A model generated the notes under the pieces. That model had not been told where the DNA came from, did no database searches, and saw only the letters and a program-made list of their open reading frames with translations. Shown in pieces: positions 51,787 through 59,249 of a stretch of 64,000 nucleotides of DNA (the stretch's first letter is position 1; each line of letters opens with the position of its first letter). Source of the DNA: Nonomuraea muscovyensis (lineage in GTDB: Bacteria; Actinomycetota; Actinomycetes; Streptosporangiales; Streptosporangiaceae). A program made the translations under genes and the position numbers. The stretch is taken from NCBI RefSeq assembly GCF_014207745.1, contig NZ_JACHJB010000005.1, forward strand, positions 209,144-273,143, in the 5' to 3' direction.

Positions 51787-52998
51787 GTGCCGTTCGCCCT
51801 CTATCTGCTCGCCCTGGCCGTCTTCGCCCAGGGCACGTCCGAGTTCATGTTGTCCGGCCTGGTGCCGGACATCGCCCACGACCTGCGCGTGTCCGTCCCC
51901 GCGGCCGGCTCGCTGACCTCCGCGTACGCGGTCGGCATGGTCGTCGGCGCACCCCTCATGGCCGTCATGGCGCTGCGCTGGTCGCGGCGCCGGGCCCTGC
52001 TGACCTTCCTCATCGTGTTCCTGCTCGTGCACGTCGTCGGCGCGGTCACCACCAGCTTCGGGCTGCTGCTGGCCACGCGCGCCGTCGGTGCGCTGGCCGG
52101 CGCCGGGTTCCTGGCGGTGGCGGTGGCGACGGCCGCCGGCATGGTTCCGCCGGACGCCAAGGGACGGGCCACGTCCGTCCTGCTGGGCGGCGTCACCGTC
52201 GCGTGTGTCGCCGGGGTGCCGGCCGGAGCGCTGCTCGGGCAGGCGTGGGGGTGGCGGTCGGCGTTCTGGGCGGTGGCGCTGATCTCGGTGCCCGCCGTCC
52301 TCGCGATCGTGCGGTCCGTGCCCCCGGGCACCGCGGGCGGCGCCGAGGGCGGGCCCGGCGCGCGAGGGGAGGCGCGGGCGTTGCGTGATCCCCGGCTCCT
52401 GGTGGTCCTGCTGCTCGGCGCGCTGGTGAACGGCGCGACGTTCTGCGCGTTCACCTACCTCGCGCCGCTCGTCACCGCAGTGACCGGCATGGGGGCGGGA
52501 GCGGTGCCGGTGGTGCTGGCGCTGTTCGGGGCGGGGTCCTTCGCCGGCGTCACGCTCGCCGGGCGGCTGGCCGACCGGCGGCCCGGCCGGGTGCTGGCGG
52601 TCGGTGGCTCGGCGCTGCTCCTGGGCTGGGTCGCGCTGGCCTTCGCGGCGGGGGACCCGGTGGCGGTGTGCGTCCTGGTGTTCGTGCAGGGCGCGCTGTC
52701 GTTCGGGGTCGGCTCGACGCTGATCTCGCAGGTGCTGTACGTGGCGGTGGGGGCGCCCAGGCTCGCCGGCGGGTTCGCCACGGCGGCGTTGAACGTGGGC
52801 GCCGCCGTGGGGCCGTGGGCCGGCGGGGTCGCGATCGGATCGGGGCTCGGGTTCCGCTCGCCGCTGTGGGTCAGCGCCTCACTCGTGGCCGTGGCGCTGG
52901 CAGTGGCGCTGGCCGGGGCCTGCGCCGCCCACCTGACGGGCCGCGGAGCGGCGGCACACCGGACGGGTGGCGCGGCGGCCACGCGGGCCGGTCGCTGA
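51787..52998 (+). CDS. MFS drug efflux transporter, Cmx/CmlR chloramphenicol-exporter type
   Basis: The 403-aa protein has twelve predicted membrane helices. The opening PFALYLLALAVFAQGTSEFMLSGL and the loop AYAVGMVVGAPLMA are very close to those of Cmx/CmrA/CmlR chloramphenicol exporters; the motif GRLADRRPGR follows helix 8. The GTG is chosen because GGAGAGTCCTGCT precedes it and the known family begins here. No regulator is adjacent, but a block of direct repeats lies in the promoter region. Actual resistance is inferred. Confidence 0.85.
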   Translation: MPFALYLLALAVFAQGTSEFMLSGLVPDIAHDLRVSVPAAGSLTSAYAVGMVVGAPLMAVMALRWSRRRALLTFLIVFLLVHVVGAVTTSFGLLLATRAVGALAGAGFLAVAVATAAGMVPPDAKGRATSVLLGGVTVACVAGVPAGALLGQAWGWRSAFWAVALISVPAVLAIVRSVPPGTAGGAEGGPGARGEARALRDPRLLVVLLLGALVNGATFCAFTYLAPLVTAVTGMGAGAVPVVLALFGAGSFAGVTLAGRLADRRPGRVLAVGGSALLLGWVALAFAAGDPVAVCVLVFVQGALSFGVGSTLISQVLYVAVGAPRLAGGFATAALNVGAAVGPWAGGVAIGSGLGFRSPLWVSASLVAVALAVALAGACAAHLTGRGAAAHRTGGAAATRAGR

Positions 52999-53009
52999 GC
53001 CGGCGGGGG

Positions 53010-53438
53010 TCAGCCGGCGGTCCAGCCGTGCAGCCTCATCAGGTGGGCGGCCACCGTGGCGAACCGGCGCGGGTCCAGCACGGCGCCCTCCCGCCTGATG
53101 TCGTGCTCGTCCAGCACGAACACCCGGTCGAGCCGCAGGTGGGACACCTTGCCGTCGCGGCCCCACGCGCCGATCTCCAGCCAGTCGGGGCCGTCGTCGC
53201 CCCTGCTGGACAGCATCATGCCCAGCAGGCGCCGCCCGGTCCGGCCGACGATCAGCAGCGGCCGGTCCTTGCCGCGCGACGGATCCTCCTCGTACGGGAC
53301 CCACGCCCAGACGACCTCGCCCGGGTCGGCCAGGCCGTCGAGGTCGGGGGAGTAGGCCAGCGTCGCGGCCTGGGCCGGCGACCGGATCTCACGCACGGCG
53401 CCACGGGCCGGCCGGGGGTCCTCACCTGGATCACGCAC
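53010..53438 (-). CDS. PemK/MazF-family protein (putative toxin)
   Basis: The 142-aa protein has the MazF-like SH3 barrel: GEVVWAWVPYEEDPSRGKDRPLLIVGR (about 40-66), the conserved catalytic-type RPLLIV segment, then LSSRGDDGPDWLEIG and a VLDEHDI segment. MazF toxins cut mRNA at short motifs. An N-terminal extension of about 35 residues is unusual. No antitoxin gene is adjacent; instead the GTG start overlaps the end of the AraC-family gene by 8 nt. It may be a regulated lone MazF rather than part of a standard pair. Confidence 0.82.
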   Translation of the reverse strand: MRDPGEDPRPARGAVREIRSPAQAATLAYSPDLDGLADPGEVVWAWVPYEEDPSRGKDRPLLIVGRTGRRLLGMMLSSRGDDGPDWLEIGAWGRDGKVSHLRLDRVFVLDEHDIRREGAVLDPRRFATVAAHLMRLHGWTAG

Positions 53439-54339
53439 GCGCAGATCCTACGGGACCGGCCCGGCGGCCCCCACCGGCAGGCCCGTCGGCCTCGGGGTGG
53501 GTGAGCAGGTGACGCATGGCCGTGGGGGTGTGGCCGGCGTGGCGGCGGATGGTGCGGGTCAGGTGGGCCTGGTCGGCGAAGCCCAGGTCGGCCGCCAGCC
53601 GCGCCAGGCCGCGCTCGCCGCGCTCCAGCCGGTCGAGCGCCCGCCCCACCCGCACCCGGTTGCGGTAGTGGGTGAGCGAGACGCCCAGCTCCCGGGTGAA
53701 CGCCCTGCTGAGCCGGTAGGGGGAGACGCCCAGCAACTCCGCCAGCGACAGCAGGTCGCCCGCCGCCTCGTGGTCGCAGGCGATGGCCTCCCGCGCCGCG
53801 TCCACGATCGCGGCCGGTGACGTCGAGCGGCGCGCGGCACCCCTGGCGGCCTCACCCCCGGCGGCCTCCCGGAGCGGCCGGTCGGTCACCTGGCGCAGGG
53901 CGCCGGACAGCAGCGAAAGCAGCGCCTCGGCCAGCCCGAACGGGGCGTCGCCGGCCCGCGCCGCCGCCAGGAACCGCCGGTGGGCCACATCGAGGCGGGC
54001 GTCCACGTAGAGTGCGGACCGGGACGGGCGAACATCCTCCCCGGCGAGCGTCCGCCACAGCCCGGCCGACAGGCTCACCGACGTGCACACGTCGCCGCCC
54101 GCCGGATGCGCGAACCGCTCCTCCTCACCCGGCGTCGACAGGTAGGCCAGCGTGGGATCGGCGAGCGACGAACGCCCGTCGGCCAGGCGCCGGAAGCGGC
54201 CCCGGCGCACCAGCACCAGCCGGTGGGCCGAGCTCGTCTCGACCGGCGACCACCTGCGATGGTCGTCGTCACAGGTCACCGCGTCCAGGGCGAACCCAGG
54301 ACCGGCGCCGACACGTACAGCGGAACGCACCTGCCGCAC
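53431..54339 (-). CDS. AraC-family transcriptional regulator
   Basis: The protein (about 302 aa) has an N-terminal AraC-binding-like domain (about 5-150; SAHRLVLVRRGRFRRL, ERFAHPAGGDVCTSVSLS) and a C-terminal double HTH (about 185-280; LSLAELLGVSPYRLSRAFTRELGVSLTHYRNRVRVGRAL and LARLAADLGFADQAHLTRTIRRHAGHTP). The GTG at 54339 follows CCGGGGCGTAAC; GTG 54330 is also possible. The frame is artificially open for another 250 codons upstream because of the 15-bp repeat array. It overlaps the MazF gene downstream and diverges from the VOC gene. Confidence 0.87.
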   Translation of the reverse strand: MRQVRSAVRVGAGPGFALDAVTCDDDHRRWSPVETSSAHRLVLVRRGRFRRLADGRSSLADPTLAYLSTPGEEERFAHPAGGDVCTSVSLSAGLWRTLAGEDVRPSRSALYVDARLDVAHRRFLAAARAGDAPFGLAEALLSLLSGALRQVTDRPLREAAGGEAARGAARRSTSPAAIVDAAREAIACDHEAAGDLLSLAELLGVSPYRLSRAFTRELGVSLTHYRNRVRVGRALDRLERGERGLARLAADLGFADQAHLTRTIRRHAGHTPTAMRHLLTHPEADGPAGGGRRAGPVGSARA

Positions 54340-54345
54340 GTTACG

Positions 54346-54525
54346 CCCCGGCCCCGACAGAACCGGCCCCGACAGGACCGGGCCCGACAGGACCGGGCCC
54401 GACAGGACCGGGCCCGACAGGACCGGGCCCGACAGGACCGGGCCCGACAGGACCGGGCCCGACAGGACCGGGCCCGACAGGACCGGGCCTGACAGGACCG
54501 GCCCTGAAAGGACCGGGTGCGGCAG
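54346..54525. repeat. 15-bp tandem repeat array, about 12 units
   Basis: The unit GACCGGGCCCGACAG is repeated seven times perfectly (54376-54480), with degenerate copies at both ends. Each unit contains the palindrome CGGGCCCG. It fills the divergent gap between the AraC regulator and the VOC gene. A 15-bp period keeps every frame open, so long frames across it are artefacts. Confidence 0.95.
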
Positions 54526-54588
54526 ATTCGCGGTTCCGCTGCAAGGATGTTCAAGACCCGCGCCCCCACAGGCGGGCACGCTGGCCGC

Positions 54589-54939
54589 ATGACGACGACC
54601 ATCACCGCGATCACCATCGACAGCGCCGACCCGGGCGCGCTCGCCTCCTTCTACGCCAAGGCCACCGGCGGCAAGGTCACCCAGAGCGACACCGACTACG
54701 CCGCCGTCGAGGGCGGTCCCGTCGCGCTCGCCTTCCAGCGGGTCGACGGCTACCGCCGTCCGGCCTGGCCCGCCGGCGGCGCCCACGTCCACCTGGAGCT
54801 GCAGGTGGACGACCTCGACACGGCCCGCGCGGAGCTGACGGCACTCGGCGCCTCCGTGCCGGACTTCCAGCCGGGCGAGGGCTCGTGGGTCGTGCTCACC
54901 GACCCGGAAGGCCACCCGTTCTGCGTCTCGGCCGCCTGA
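54589..54939 (+). CDS. VOC-superfamily (glyoxalase-like) protein
   Basis: The 116-aa protein has the two beta-alpha-beta-beta-beta modules of the VOC fold: ITAITIDSADPGALASFYAKATGG at the start, HVHLELQVDDLDTARAEL in the middle and the glyoxalase-type end VVLTDPEGHPFCVSAA. His and Glu at the usual metal positions are partly present (HLEL, Glu in DPEGH). Function could be resistance, isomerase or dioxygenase. The ribosome site is weak. It diverges from the AraC gene across the 15-bp array, which suggests control by that regulator. Confidence 0.85.
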   Translation: MTTTITAITIDSADPGALASFYAKATGGKVTQSDTDYAAVEGGPVALAFQRVDGYRRPAWPAGGAHVHLELQVDDLDTARAELTALGASVPDFQPGEGSWVVLTDPEGHPFCVSAA

Positions 54940-54960
54940 CCCGGCGGCCTCATCGGCACT

Positions 54961-54993
54961 CGGTCCCGACCGGCGGCACGCCGGTCGGGACCG
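54961..54993. terminator. Perfect hairpin terminator after the VOC gene
   Basis: A 15-bp stem (54961-54975 with 54979-54993, arm CGGTCCCGACCGGCG) with a 3-nt loop lies 21 nt after the stop codon. Confidence 0.85.
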
Positions 54994-55024
54994 CCTGTCC
55001 TCCCGCGGTCCCGACCGGTCGGGA

Positions 55025-55053
55025 CGGCCTGCCCGCAGGGTCCGGGCAGGCCG
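55025..55053. terminator. Hairpin terminator after gnd (- strand)
   Basis: An 11-bp stem (CGGCCTGCCCG with CGGGCAGGCCG) with a 7-nt loop lies 17 nt beyond the gnd stop on the convergent side. Confidence 0.75.
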
Positions 55054-55069
55054 GGGCGATGCCGAAGGA

Positions 55070-56494
55070 TCAGGCGGGACGCTCGGCGCGGTCACCCGAC
55101 CAGTCGGTGTGGAAGGCGCCCTCGCGGTCCACCCGCTGGTAGGTGTGCGCGCCGAAGTAGTCGCGCAGCCCCTGCACCAGCGCCGCCGGGAGCCGGTCGC
55201 GCCGCAGCCCGTCGTAGTACGCCAGCGCCGACGAGAAACCGGGTGTCGGCACGCCGATCTGCACGGCCGTGGTCACCACCCGCCGCCAGGCGTCCTGCGC
55301 CACGTTGACCGCCGCCGCGAACGTCGGGTCGGCCAGCAGCGTCGGCAGGGCCGGGTCGGCGTCGTACGCGGCGCGGATCCGGTCCAGGAACTTGGCCCGG
55401 ATGATGCACCCACCCCGCCAGATCGTCGCCATGGCCCCGAGGTCGAGGTCCCAGCCGTACTCCTTGGAGGCGGCGGCCATCTGGTCGAAGCCCTGCGCGT
55501 AGGCGACGATCTTGGAGGCGTACAGCGCCTGCCGCACGTCCTCGATCAGCTCGCGCCCGCCCACCCCCGACAGCTTCGGCCCCTCCAGGCCCGCGGCGGC
55601 GGCGCGCTGCTCGGGGTGGCCCGACAGGGCGCGGGCGAAGACCGCCTCGGCGATGCCCGTCACCGGCACGCCCAGGTCGAGCGCGCTCTGCACGGTCCAG
55701 CGGCCGGTGCCCTTCTGCTCGGCCTGGTCGACCACCACGTCCACGAACGGCCGGCCGGTGGCCGCGTCCACCTGGTCGAGCACCTCGGCGGTGATCTCGA
55801 TCAGGTAGGAGTCGAGGTCGCCCTTGTTCCACTCGCGGAACACCTCGGCGAGCTCCGCCGGCGTCGCGCCCAGAGCCTGGCGCAGCAGGTCGTACGACTC
55901 GGCGATGAGCTGCATGTCGGAGTACTCGATGCCGTTGTGCACCATCTTCACGAAGTGCCCGGCGCCGTCGGGGCCCACGTGCACCGCGCACGGCACGCCG
56001 TCGACCTTGGCGGAGATGTCCTGCAGGATCGGGCCCAGCGCCTCCCACGACTCCTTCGAGCCGCCCGGCATGATGCTCGGGCCGTTCAGCGCGCCCTCCT
56101 CGCCGCCGGAGATGCCGGTGCCCACGAAGTGCAGGCCCTTCTCGCGCAGCGCGGCCTCGCGCCGCCGGGTGTCGGCGAAGTGCGCGTTGCCGCCGTCGAC
56201 GATCATGTCGCCGGGCTCCATCAGCTCCGCGAGCTGGTCGATGACGGCGTCGGTGCCCGCGCCCGCCTTCACCATGATGATCGCGCGGCGTGGCCGCTTG
56301 AGCGACGCGACGAAGTCCGCGAGCTCCTCAGCCGGCAGGAACGTGCCCTCGCCGCCGAACTCCTTCACCAACTGCTGCGTACGGCTGGCCGAACGGTTGT
56401 GCACCGCGACCGCGTATCCGTGCCTCGCCAGGTTGCGGGCGAGGTTGCGTCCCATGGTCGCGAGACCGGTGACGCCGATGTCTGCCAAGTCCAT
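55070..56494 (-). CDS. gnd: 6-Phosphogluconate dehydrogenase (decarboxylating)
   Basis: The 474-aa enzyme oxidises 6-phosphogluconate to ribulose-5-phosphate with NADP+. It has the N-terminal Rossmann motif GVTGLATMGRNLARNLA, HNRSASRT (NADP-type), the signature GTGISGGEEGAL, the catalytic Lys/Asn region HFVKMVHNGIEYSDMQLIAE and the C-terminal helical domain with GGCIIRAKFLDRI, DYFGAHTYQRVD. Length is that of the long dimeric form. The ATG follows GAGGAGGAGCTGAG. Pentose-phosphate flux links it functionally to pgi, although the genes are 40 kb apart. Confidence 0.97.
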   Translation of the reverse strand: MDLADIGVTGLATMGRNLARNLARHGYAVAVHNRSASRTQQLVKEFGGEGTFLPAEELADFVASLKRPRRAIIMVKAGAGTDAVIDQLAELMEPGDMIVDGGNAHFADTRRREAALREKGLHFVGTGISGGEEGALNGPSIMPGGSKESWEALGPILQDISAKVDGVPCAVHVGPDGAGHFVKMVHNGIEYSDMQLIAESYDLLRQALGATPAELAEVFREWNKGDLDSYLIEITAEVLDQVDAATGRPFVDVVVDQAEQKGTGRWTVQSALDLGVPVTGIAEAVFARALSGHPEQRAAAAGLEGPKLSGVGGRELIEDVRQALYASKIVAYAQGFDQMAAASKEYGWDLDLGAMATIWRGGCIIRAKFLDRIRAAYDADPALPTLLADPTFAAAVNVAQDAWRRVVTTAVQIGVPTPGFSSALAYYDGLRRDRLPAALVQGLRDYFGAHTYQRVDREGAFHTDWSGDRAERPA

Positions 56495-56560
56495 CTCAGC
56501 TCCTCCTCAGGAGATACGCACGATGCAGCCCCACCCGTTCGGCAGGATATTCCCCGGATC

Positions 56561-57253
56561 TCAGTCGCTCTGGCGTACCCCCAGCTCGTCGAGCCGATCC
56601 AGCATGTCCGCCGGATCCGCGTACACGCGGAACGCGCCCGCGCGTTCCAGCTCGTCCCTGCCGTACCCGCCCGACAGCAGCCCGATCCCGAGCGCGCCCG
56701 CGCGGCGGGCGGCGAGCAGGTCCCACACGCTGTCACCCACCACCATCGCGTGCCGCGGGTCCACGTCCAGCAGCGCGGCGCCGGCCAGGAACAGGTCGGG
56801 ATCCGGCTTGGCCCGGCGCACCAGGTCACGGGTCACCATCGGCGTGTCCTCCGGCAGGCCCAGCAGGCCCAGCGCCCGCCGCGCCGTCCGGGCGTAGCCG
56901 CTGGTCGCGATCGCCCACGGCACGCCGCGCGAGGTCAGCTCGGCCAGCAGCTCGTGGGCGCCGGGCAGCGGCCGGACCGACGCGCTCTGTTCCAGGTAGG
57001 CGTCGGCGTGGGTGTTCTGCAGCTCGTCGATCTGCTCCTGGGTGAGCTTCAGCCCGGTCTCGCGCAGCAGCGCGCTGACGAACAGGCCGCCGCTCATGCC
57101 GATGCGCCGGTGGATGCGCCAGACCGACAGGTCGATCCCCATTCCCGACAGCGCCTGCCGCCAGGCGATCACGTGCTGGTAGACACTGTCGATCAGCGTG
57201 CCGTCGAGGTCGAACAGGAAGGCCGGCGTGGGAGCCTGCGGGAATGCGGTCAT
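56561..57253 (-). CDS. HAD-family phosphatase
   Basis: The 230-aa cytosolic hydrolase has motif I FLFDLDGTLIDS (nucleophile Asp), a helical cap (about 35-90), motif II AIATSGYARTA, motif III Lys in RAKPDPDLF and motif IV VVGDSVWDLLAARRAG. It resembles beta-phosphoglucomutase/phosphoglycolate phosphatase-like enzymes. The ATG follows AAGGAGACCCG. It lies 66 bp upstream of gnd on the same strand and may be cotranscribed with it. Confidence 0.9.
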   Translation of the reverse strand: MTAFPQAPTPAFLFDLDGTLIDSVYQHVIAWRQALSGMGIDLSVWRIHRRIGMSGGLFVSALLRETGLKLTQEQIDELQNTHADAYLEQSASVRPLPGAHELLAELTSRGVPWAIATSGYARTARRALGLLGLPEDTPMVTRDLVRRAKPDPDLFLAGAALLDVDPRHAMVVGDSVWDLLAARRAGALGIGLLSGGYGRDELERAGAFRVYADPADMLDRLDELGVRQSD

Positions 57254-57359
57254 CGGGTCTCCTTGGACGGGCCGGGCGTGCTCCGCGTCAGGATACGAAC
57301 CGGTCACAGGCGGGCCGGCGGCGGGCGTCATGATCGCGGCGGAGGGTAGGGAGCGGGGT

Positions 57360-58331
57360 ATGACGAGAGTCGAGGTGGTGGGGGCCGGGTTCAACTCCGC
57401 GGGACGCGGTGACGGCGTCGCCCGGGCGCCGCAGGCGTTGCGCCGCGCCGGTCTGGTCGCCGCGGTGTCCGCCCGGCACGACGTCGAGGACGCCGGCGAC
57501 GTCGCGTTCGGCGTGCCGGTGCCGGAGCGGGGCAGGTCGGGCCTGCTGGCCGAGGAGGCCCTGGCGTCCATGGTCGGCGGTGTCCGCCGGCGGGTGGCGG
57601 AGATCCTGGCCGGAGGGGGTTTCCCGCTGCTGGTCGGCGGCGACTGCCCGGTGCTGCTGGGCGCGCTGGCCGCCTGCCGGGACGTGCACGGCTCCGCCGG
57701 CCTGCTGTTCGTGGACGGCCACGAGGACGCCTGGCCGCCCGCAGTCTCGACCACCGGCGAGGCCGCCGACTGCGAACTGGGCCTGGCTCTCGGCGTCACG
57801 GCCACCGGCGTCCTGCCCACCGGCGTCCTACCCGGCGGGGTCCTGGCCGGCGGGGTCCTGGCCGAGCCGGGACCGCTGCTGCGGGCCGAGGCCACCGCGC
57901 TGCTGGGCCCGCGCGACGGCGCCGAGCTGCTCGCCCACGGGGTCGCCTCGCTGCGCGAATCCCTGTGGTTCGCCACCGATCGGGACCTCACCGGGCGCGT
58001 CGCGGAGAAGACGGCCGACGCCGTGGCGACTGTCGAGGGGGCCGCTGCGCGGTGGTGGCTGCACGTCGATCTCGACGTCCTGGCCACCGACCAGCTCGCC
58101 GCCGTGGACTACCCGCAGCCGGGCGGGCTGACCTGGGCGGAGCTCACCGAGATCACCGCCACCGCGCTGCGGCGGCCGGGCTGCGCCGGGTGGTCGCTCG
58201 CCATCTACAACCCCGACCTGGACGAGGACGGGCACGAAGCGGCCCGCATCGTCCGGTACGTCGAGGACGCGCTGTCCTGCCTCGGGCCTCGCCCGCAAGC
58301 ACCGGCGGGGGAGGGAACCGGTCGCCCGTGA
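57360..58331 (+). CDS. Arginase/agmatinase-family (ureohydrolase) protein
   Basis: The 323-aa protein has the ureohydrolase layout: LLVGGDCPVLLGAL (Cys where arginases usually have His), LLFVDGHEDAW (Asp, His, Asp ligands as in DAHxD), and HVDLDVLATDQLAAVDYPQPGGLTW with the late Asp ligands. The missing His of GGDH may alter the manganese pair, so substrate and activity are uncertain. Residues about 150-170 contain a repeated (T/G)GVL(P/A) unit from a 15-bp repeat. The ATG follows GGGAGCGGGGT. Followed after 12 bp by the NAD(P)-binding gene. Confidence 0.83.
   Translation: MTRVEVVGAGFNSAGRGDGVARAPQALRRAGLVAAVSARHDVEDAGDVAFGVPVPERGRSGLLAEEALASMVGGVRRRVAEILAGGGFPLLVGGDCPVLLGALAACRDVHGSAGLLFVDGHEDAWPPAVSTTGEAADCELGLALGVTATGVLPTGVLPGGVLAGGVLAEPGPLLRAEATALLGPRDGAELLAHGVASLRESLWFATDRDLTGRVAEKTADAVATVEGAAARWWLHVDLDVLATDQLAAVDYPQPGGLTWAELTEITATALRRPGCAGWSLAIYNPDLDEDGHEAARIVRYVEDALSCLGPRPQAPAGEGTGRP
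57807..57866 (+). repeat. Four in-frame 15-bp repeats in the arginase-like gene
   Basis: Units of the type GGCGTCCTGCCCACC / GGGGTCCTGGCCGGC occur four times in a row and encode GVLPT-GVLPG-GVLAG-GVLAE. Confidence 0.8.
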
Positions 58332-58343
58332 CACCATGGCCTG

Positions 58344-58988
58344 ATGAGGACCATCATCGCGGGCGGCCACGGCAAGATCGCGTTGCGGCTCGAACGGCTC
58401 CTCGGCGGCGACGCGACCGGCCTGGTGCGCAATCCCGCTCACGTGGCCGACGTCGAGGCGACCGGGGCGCGGGCGGTGCTGTGCGACCTCGAACGGGCGA
58501 GCGTCGCGGAGATCGCGGACATCCTGCGCGGTGCGGACGCGGTCGTGTTCGCGGCGGGAGCCGGGCCGGGGAGCGGCCCGGCGCGCAAGGACACCGTCGA
58601 CCGCGGGGCCTCCGTGCTGCTGGCCGACGCGGCCGAGCGGGCAGGGGTGCGGCGGTTCGTGCAGATCTCCTCGATGGGGGCGGGACGGCCGCCGGAGCCG
58701 GGCGGCGACGAGGTGTGGGCCGCGTACATCACGGCCAAGACCGAGGCCGAGCACGACCTGACCCGCCGCTCGCTCGACTGGACGATCCTGCGTCCCGGCG
58801 CCCTGACCGATGACCCCGGCACCGGGCTGGTCCTGCTCGACCTGGAGGTGCCCCGCGGGCGGGTGCCACGCGACGACGTGGCCGCCGTCATCGCCGCGCT
58901 GCTGCGCCAACGGGCCGGGCTGGGGCAGGTGCTGGAGCTGGTCTCCGGCGGCACGCCGATCGACGAGGCGATCACCGCCCTGCCCTGA
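58344..58988 (+). CDS. NAD(P)-binding protein, atypical SDR / NmrA-like
   Basis: The 214-aa protein has a Rossmann fold with TIIAGGHGKIALRL as the dinucleotide motif, followed by LVRNPAHVADVEATGARAVLCDLE, ADAVVFAAGAGPGSG, RFVQISSMGAG and an AYITAKTEAE motif containing the Tyr-x-x-x-Lys pair. The C-terminal WTILRPGALTDDPGTG is typical of atypical SDRs of the YwnB/NAD(P)H-binding group. It starts 12 bp after the arginase-like gene and is likely in the same operon. Confidence 0.88.
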   Translation: MRTIIAGGHGKIALRLERLLGGDATGLVRNPAHVADVEATGARAVLCDLERASVAEIADILRGADAVVFAAGAGPGSGPARKDTVDRGASVLLADAAERAGVRRFVQISSMGAGRPPEPGGDEVWAAYITAKTEAEHDLTRRSLDWTILRPGALTDDPGTGLVLLDLEVPRGRVPRDDVAAVIAALLRQRAGLGQVLELVSGGTPIDEAITALP

Positions 58989-59170
58989 GCGGACGCCACT
59001 CCCGGGCCCCCCGGCCGACCGGCGCGCTCCATCCCGCCCCGCACCCGTCCTGCCTGCCGGGTCCTGCTCGCCCGGTCCTGACTGCCGGGACCGGGCCGCA
59101 TGGACCGGGTCTGCCCCGGGAGCGCCGATCCCGACGTGCTGGGGCCTGTCCGGCCCGGGTGGTGAATTTG

Positions 59171-59239
59171 CCTTTCGACGGCCGGACGTTGGCTATGCCT
59201 TGCGGTATCCCCGGCAAAGGTCCCTGTTGCGTCGAAAGG
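59171..59239 (+). promoter_or_regulatory. Inverted repeats in the clp upstream region
   Basis: CCTTTCGACG (59171-59180) is repeated as its exact reverse complement CGTCGAAAGG (59230-59239), with 49 nt between. Inside lies a second imperfect pair CCTTGC(N10)GGCAAAGG. They could form a heat-shock-type operator or a 5' leader hairpin. No standard HAIR or CIRCE sequence was recognised. Confidence 0.45.
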
Positions 59240-59249
59240 GGATTCCGAT

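Noticed and set aside
54346..54525. CRISPR-like array
   Set aside because: Units are contiguous 15-mers with no spacers and no cas genes nearby.
54340..55095. Long N-terminal extension of the AraC regulator containing LSGPV repeats
   Set aside because: The 15-bp array keeps all frames open. Homology and the ribosome-like CCGGGGCG place the start near 54339.
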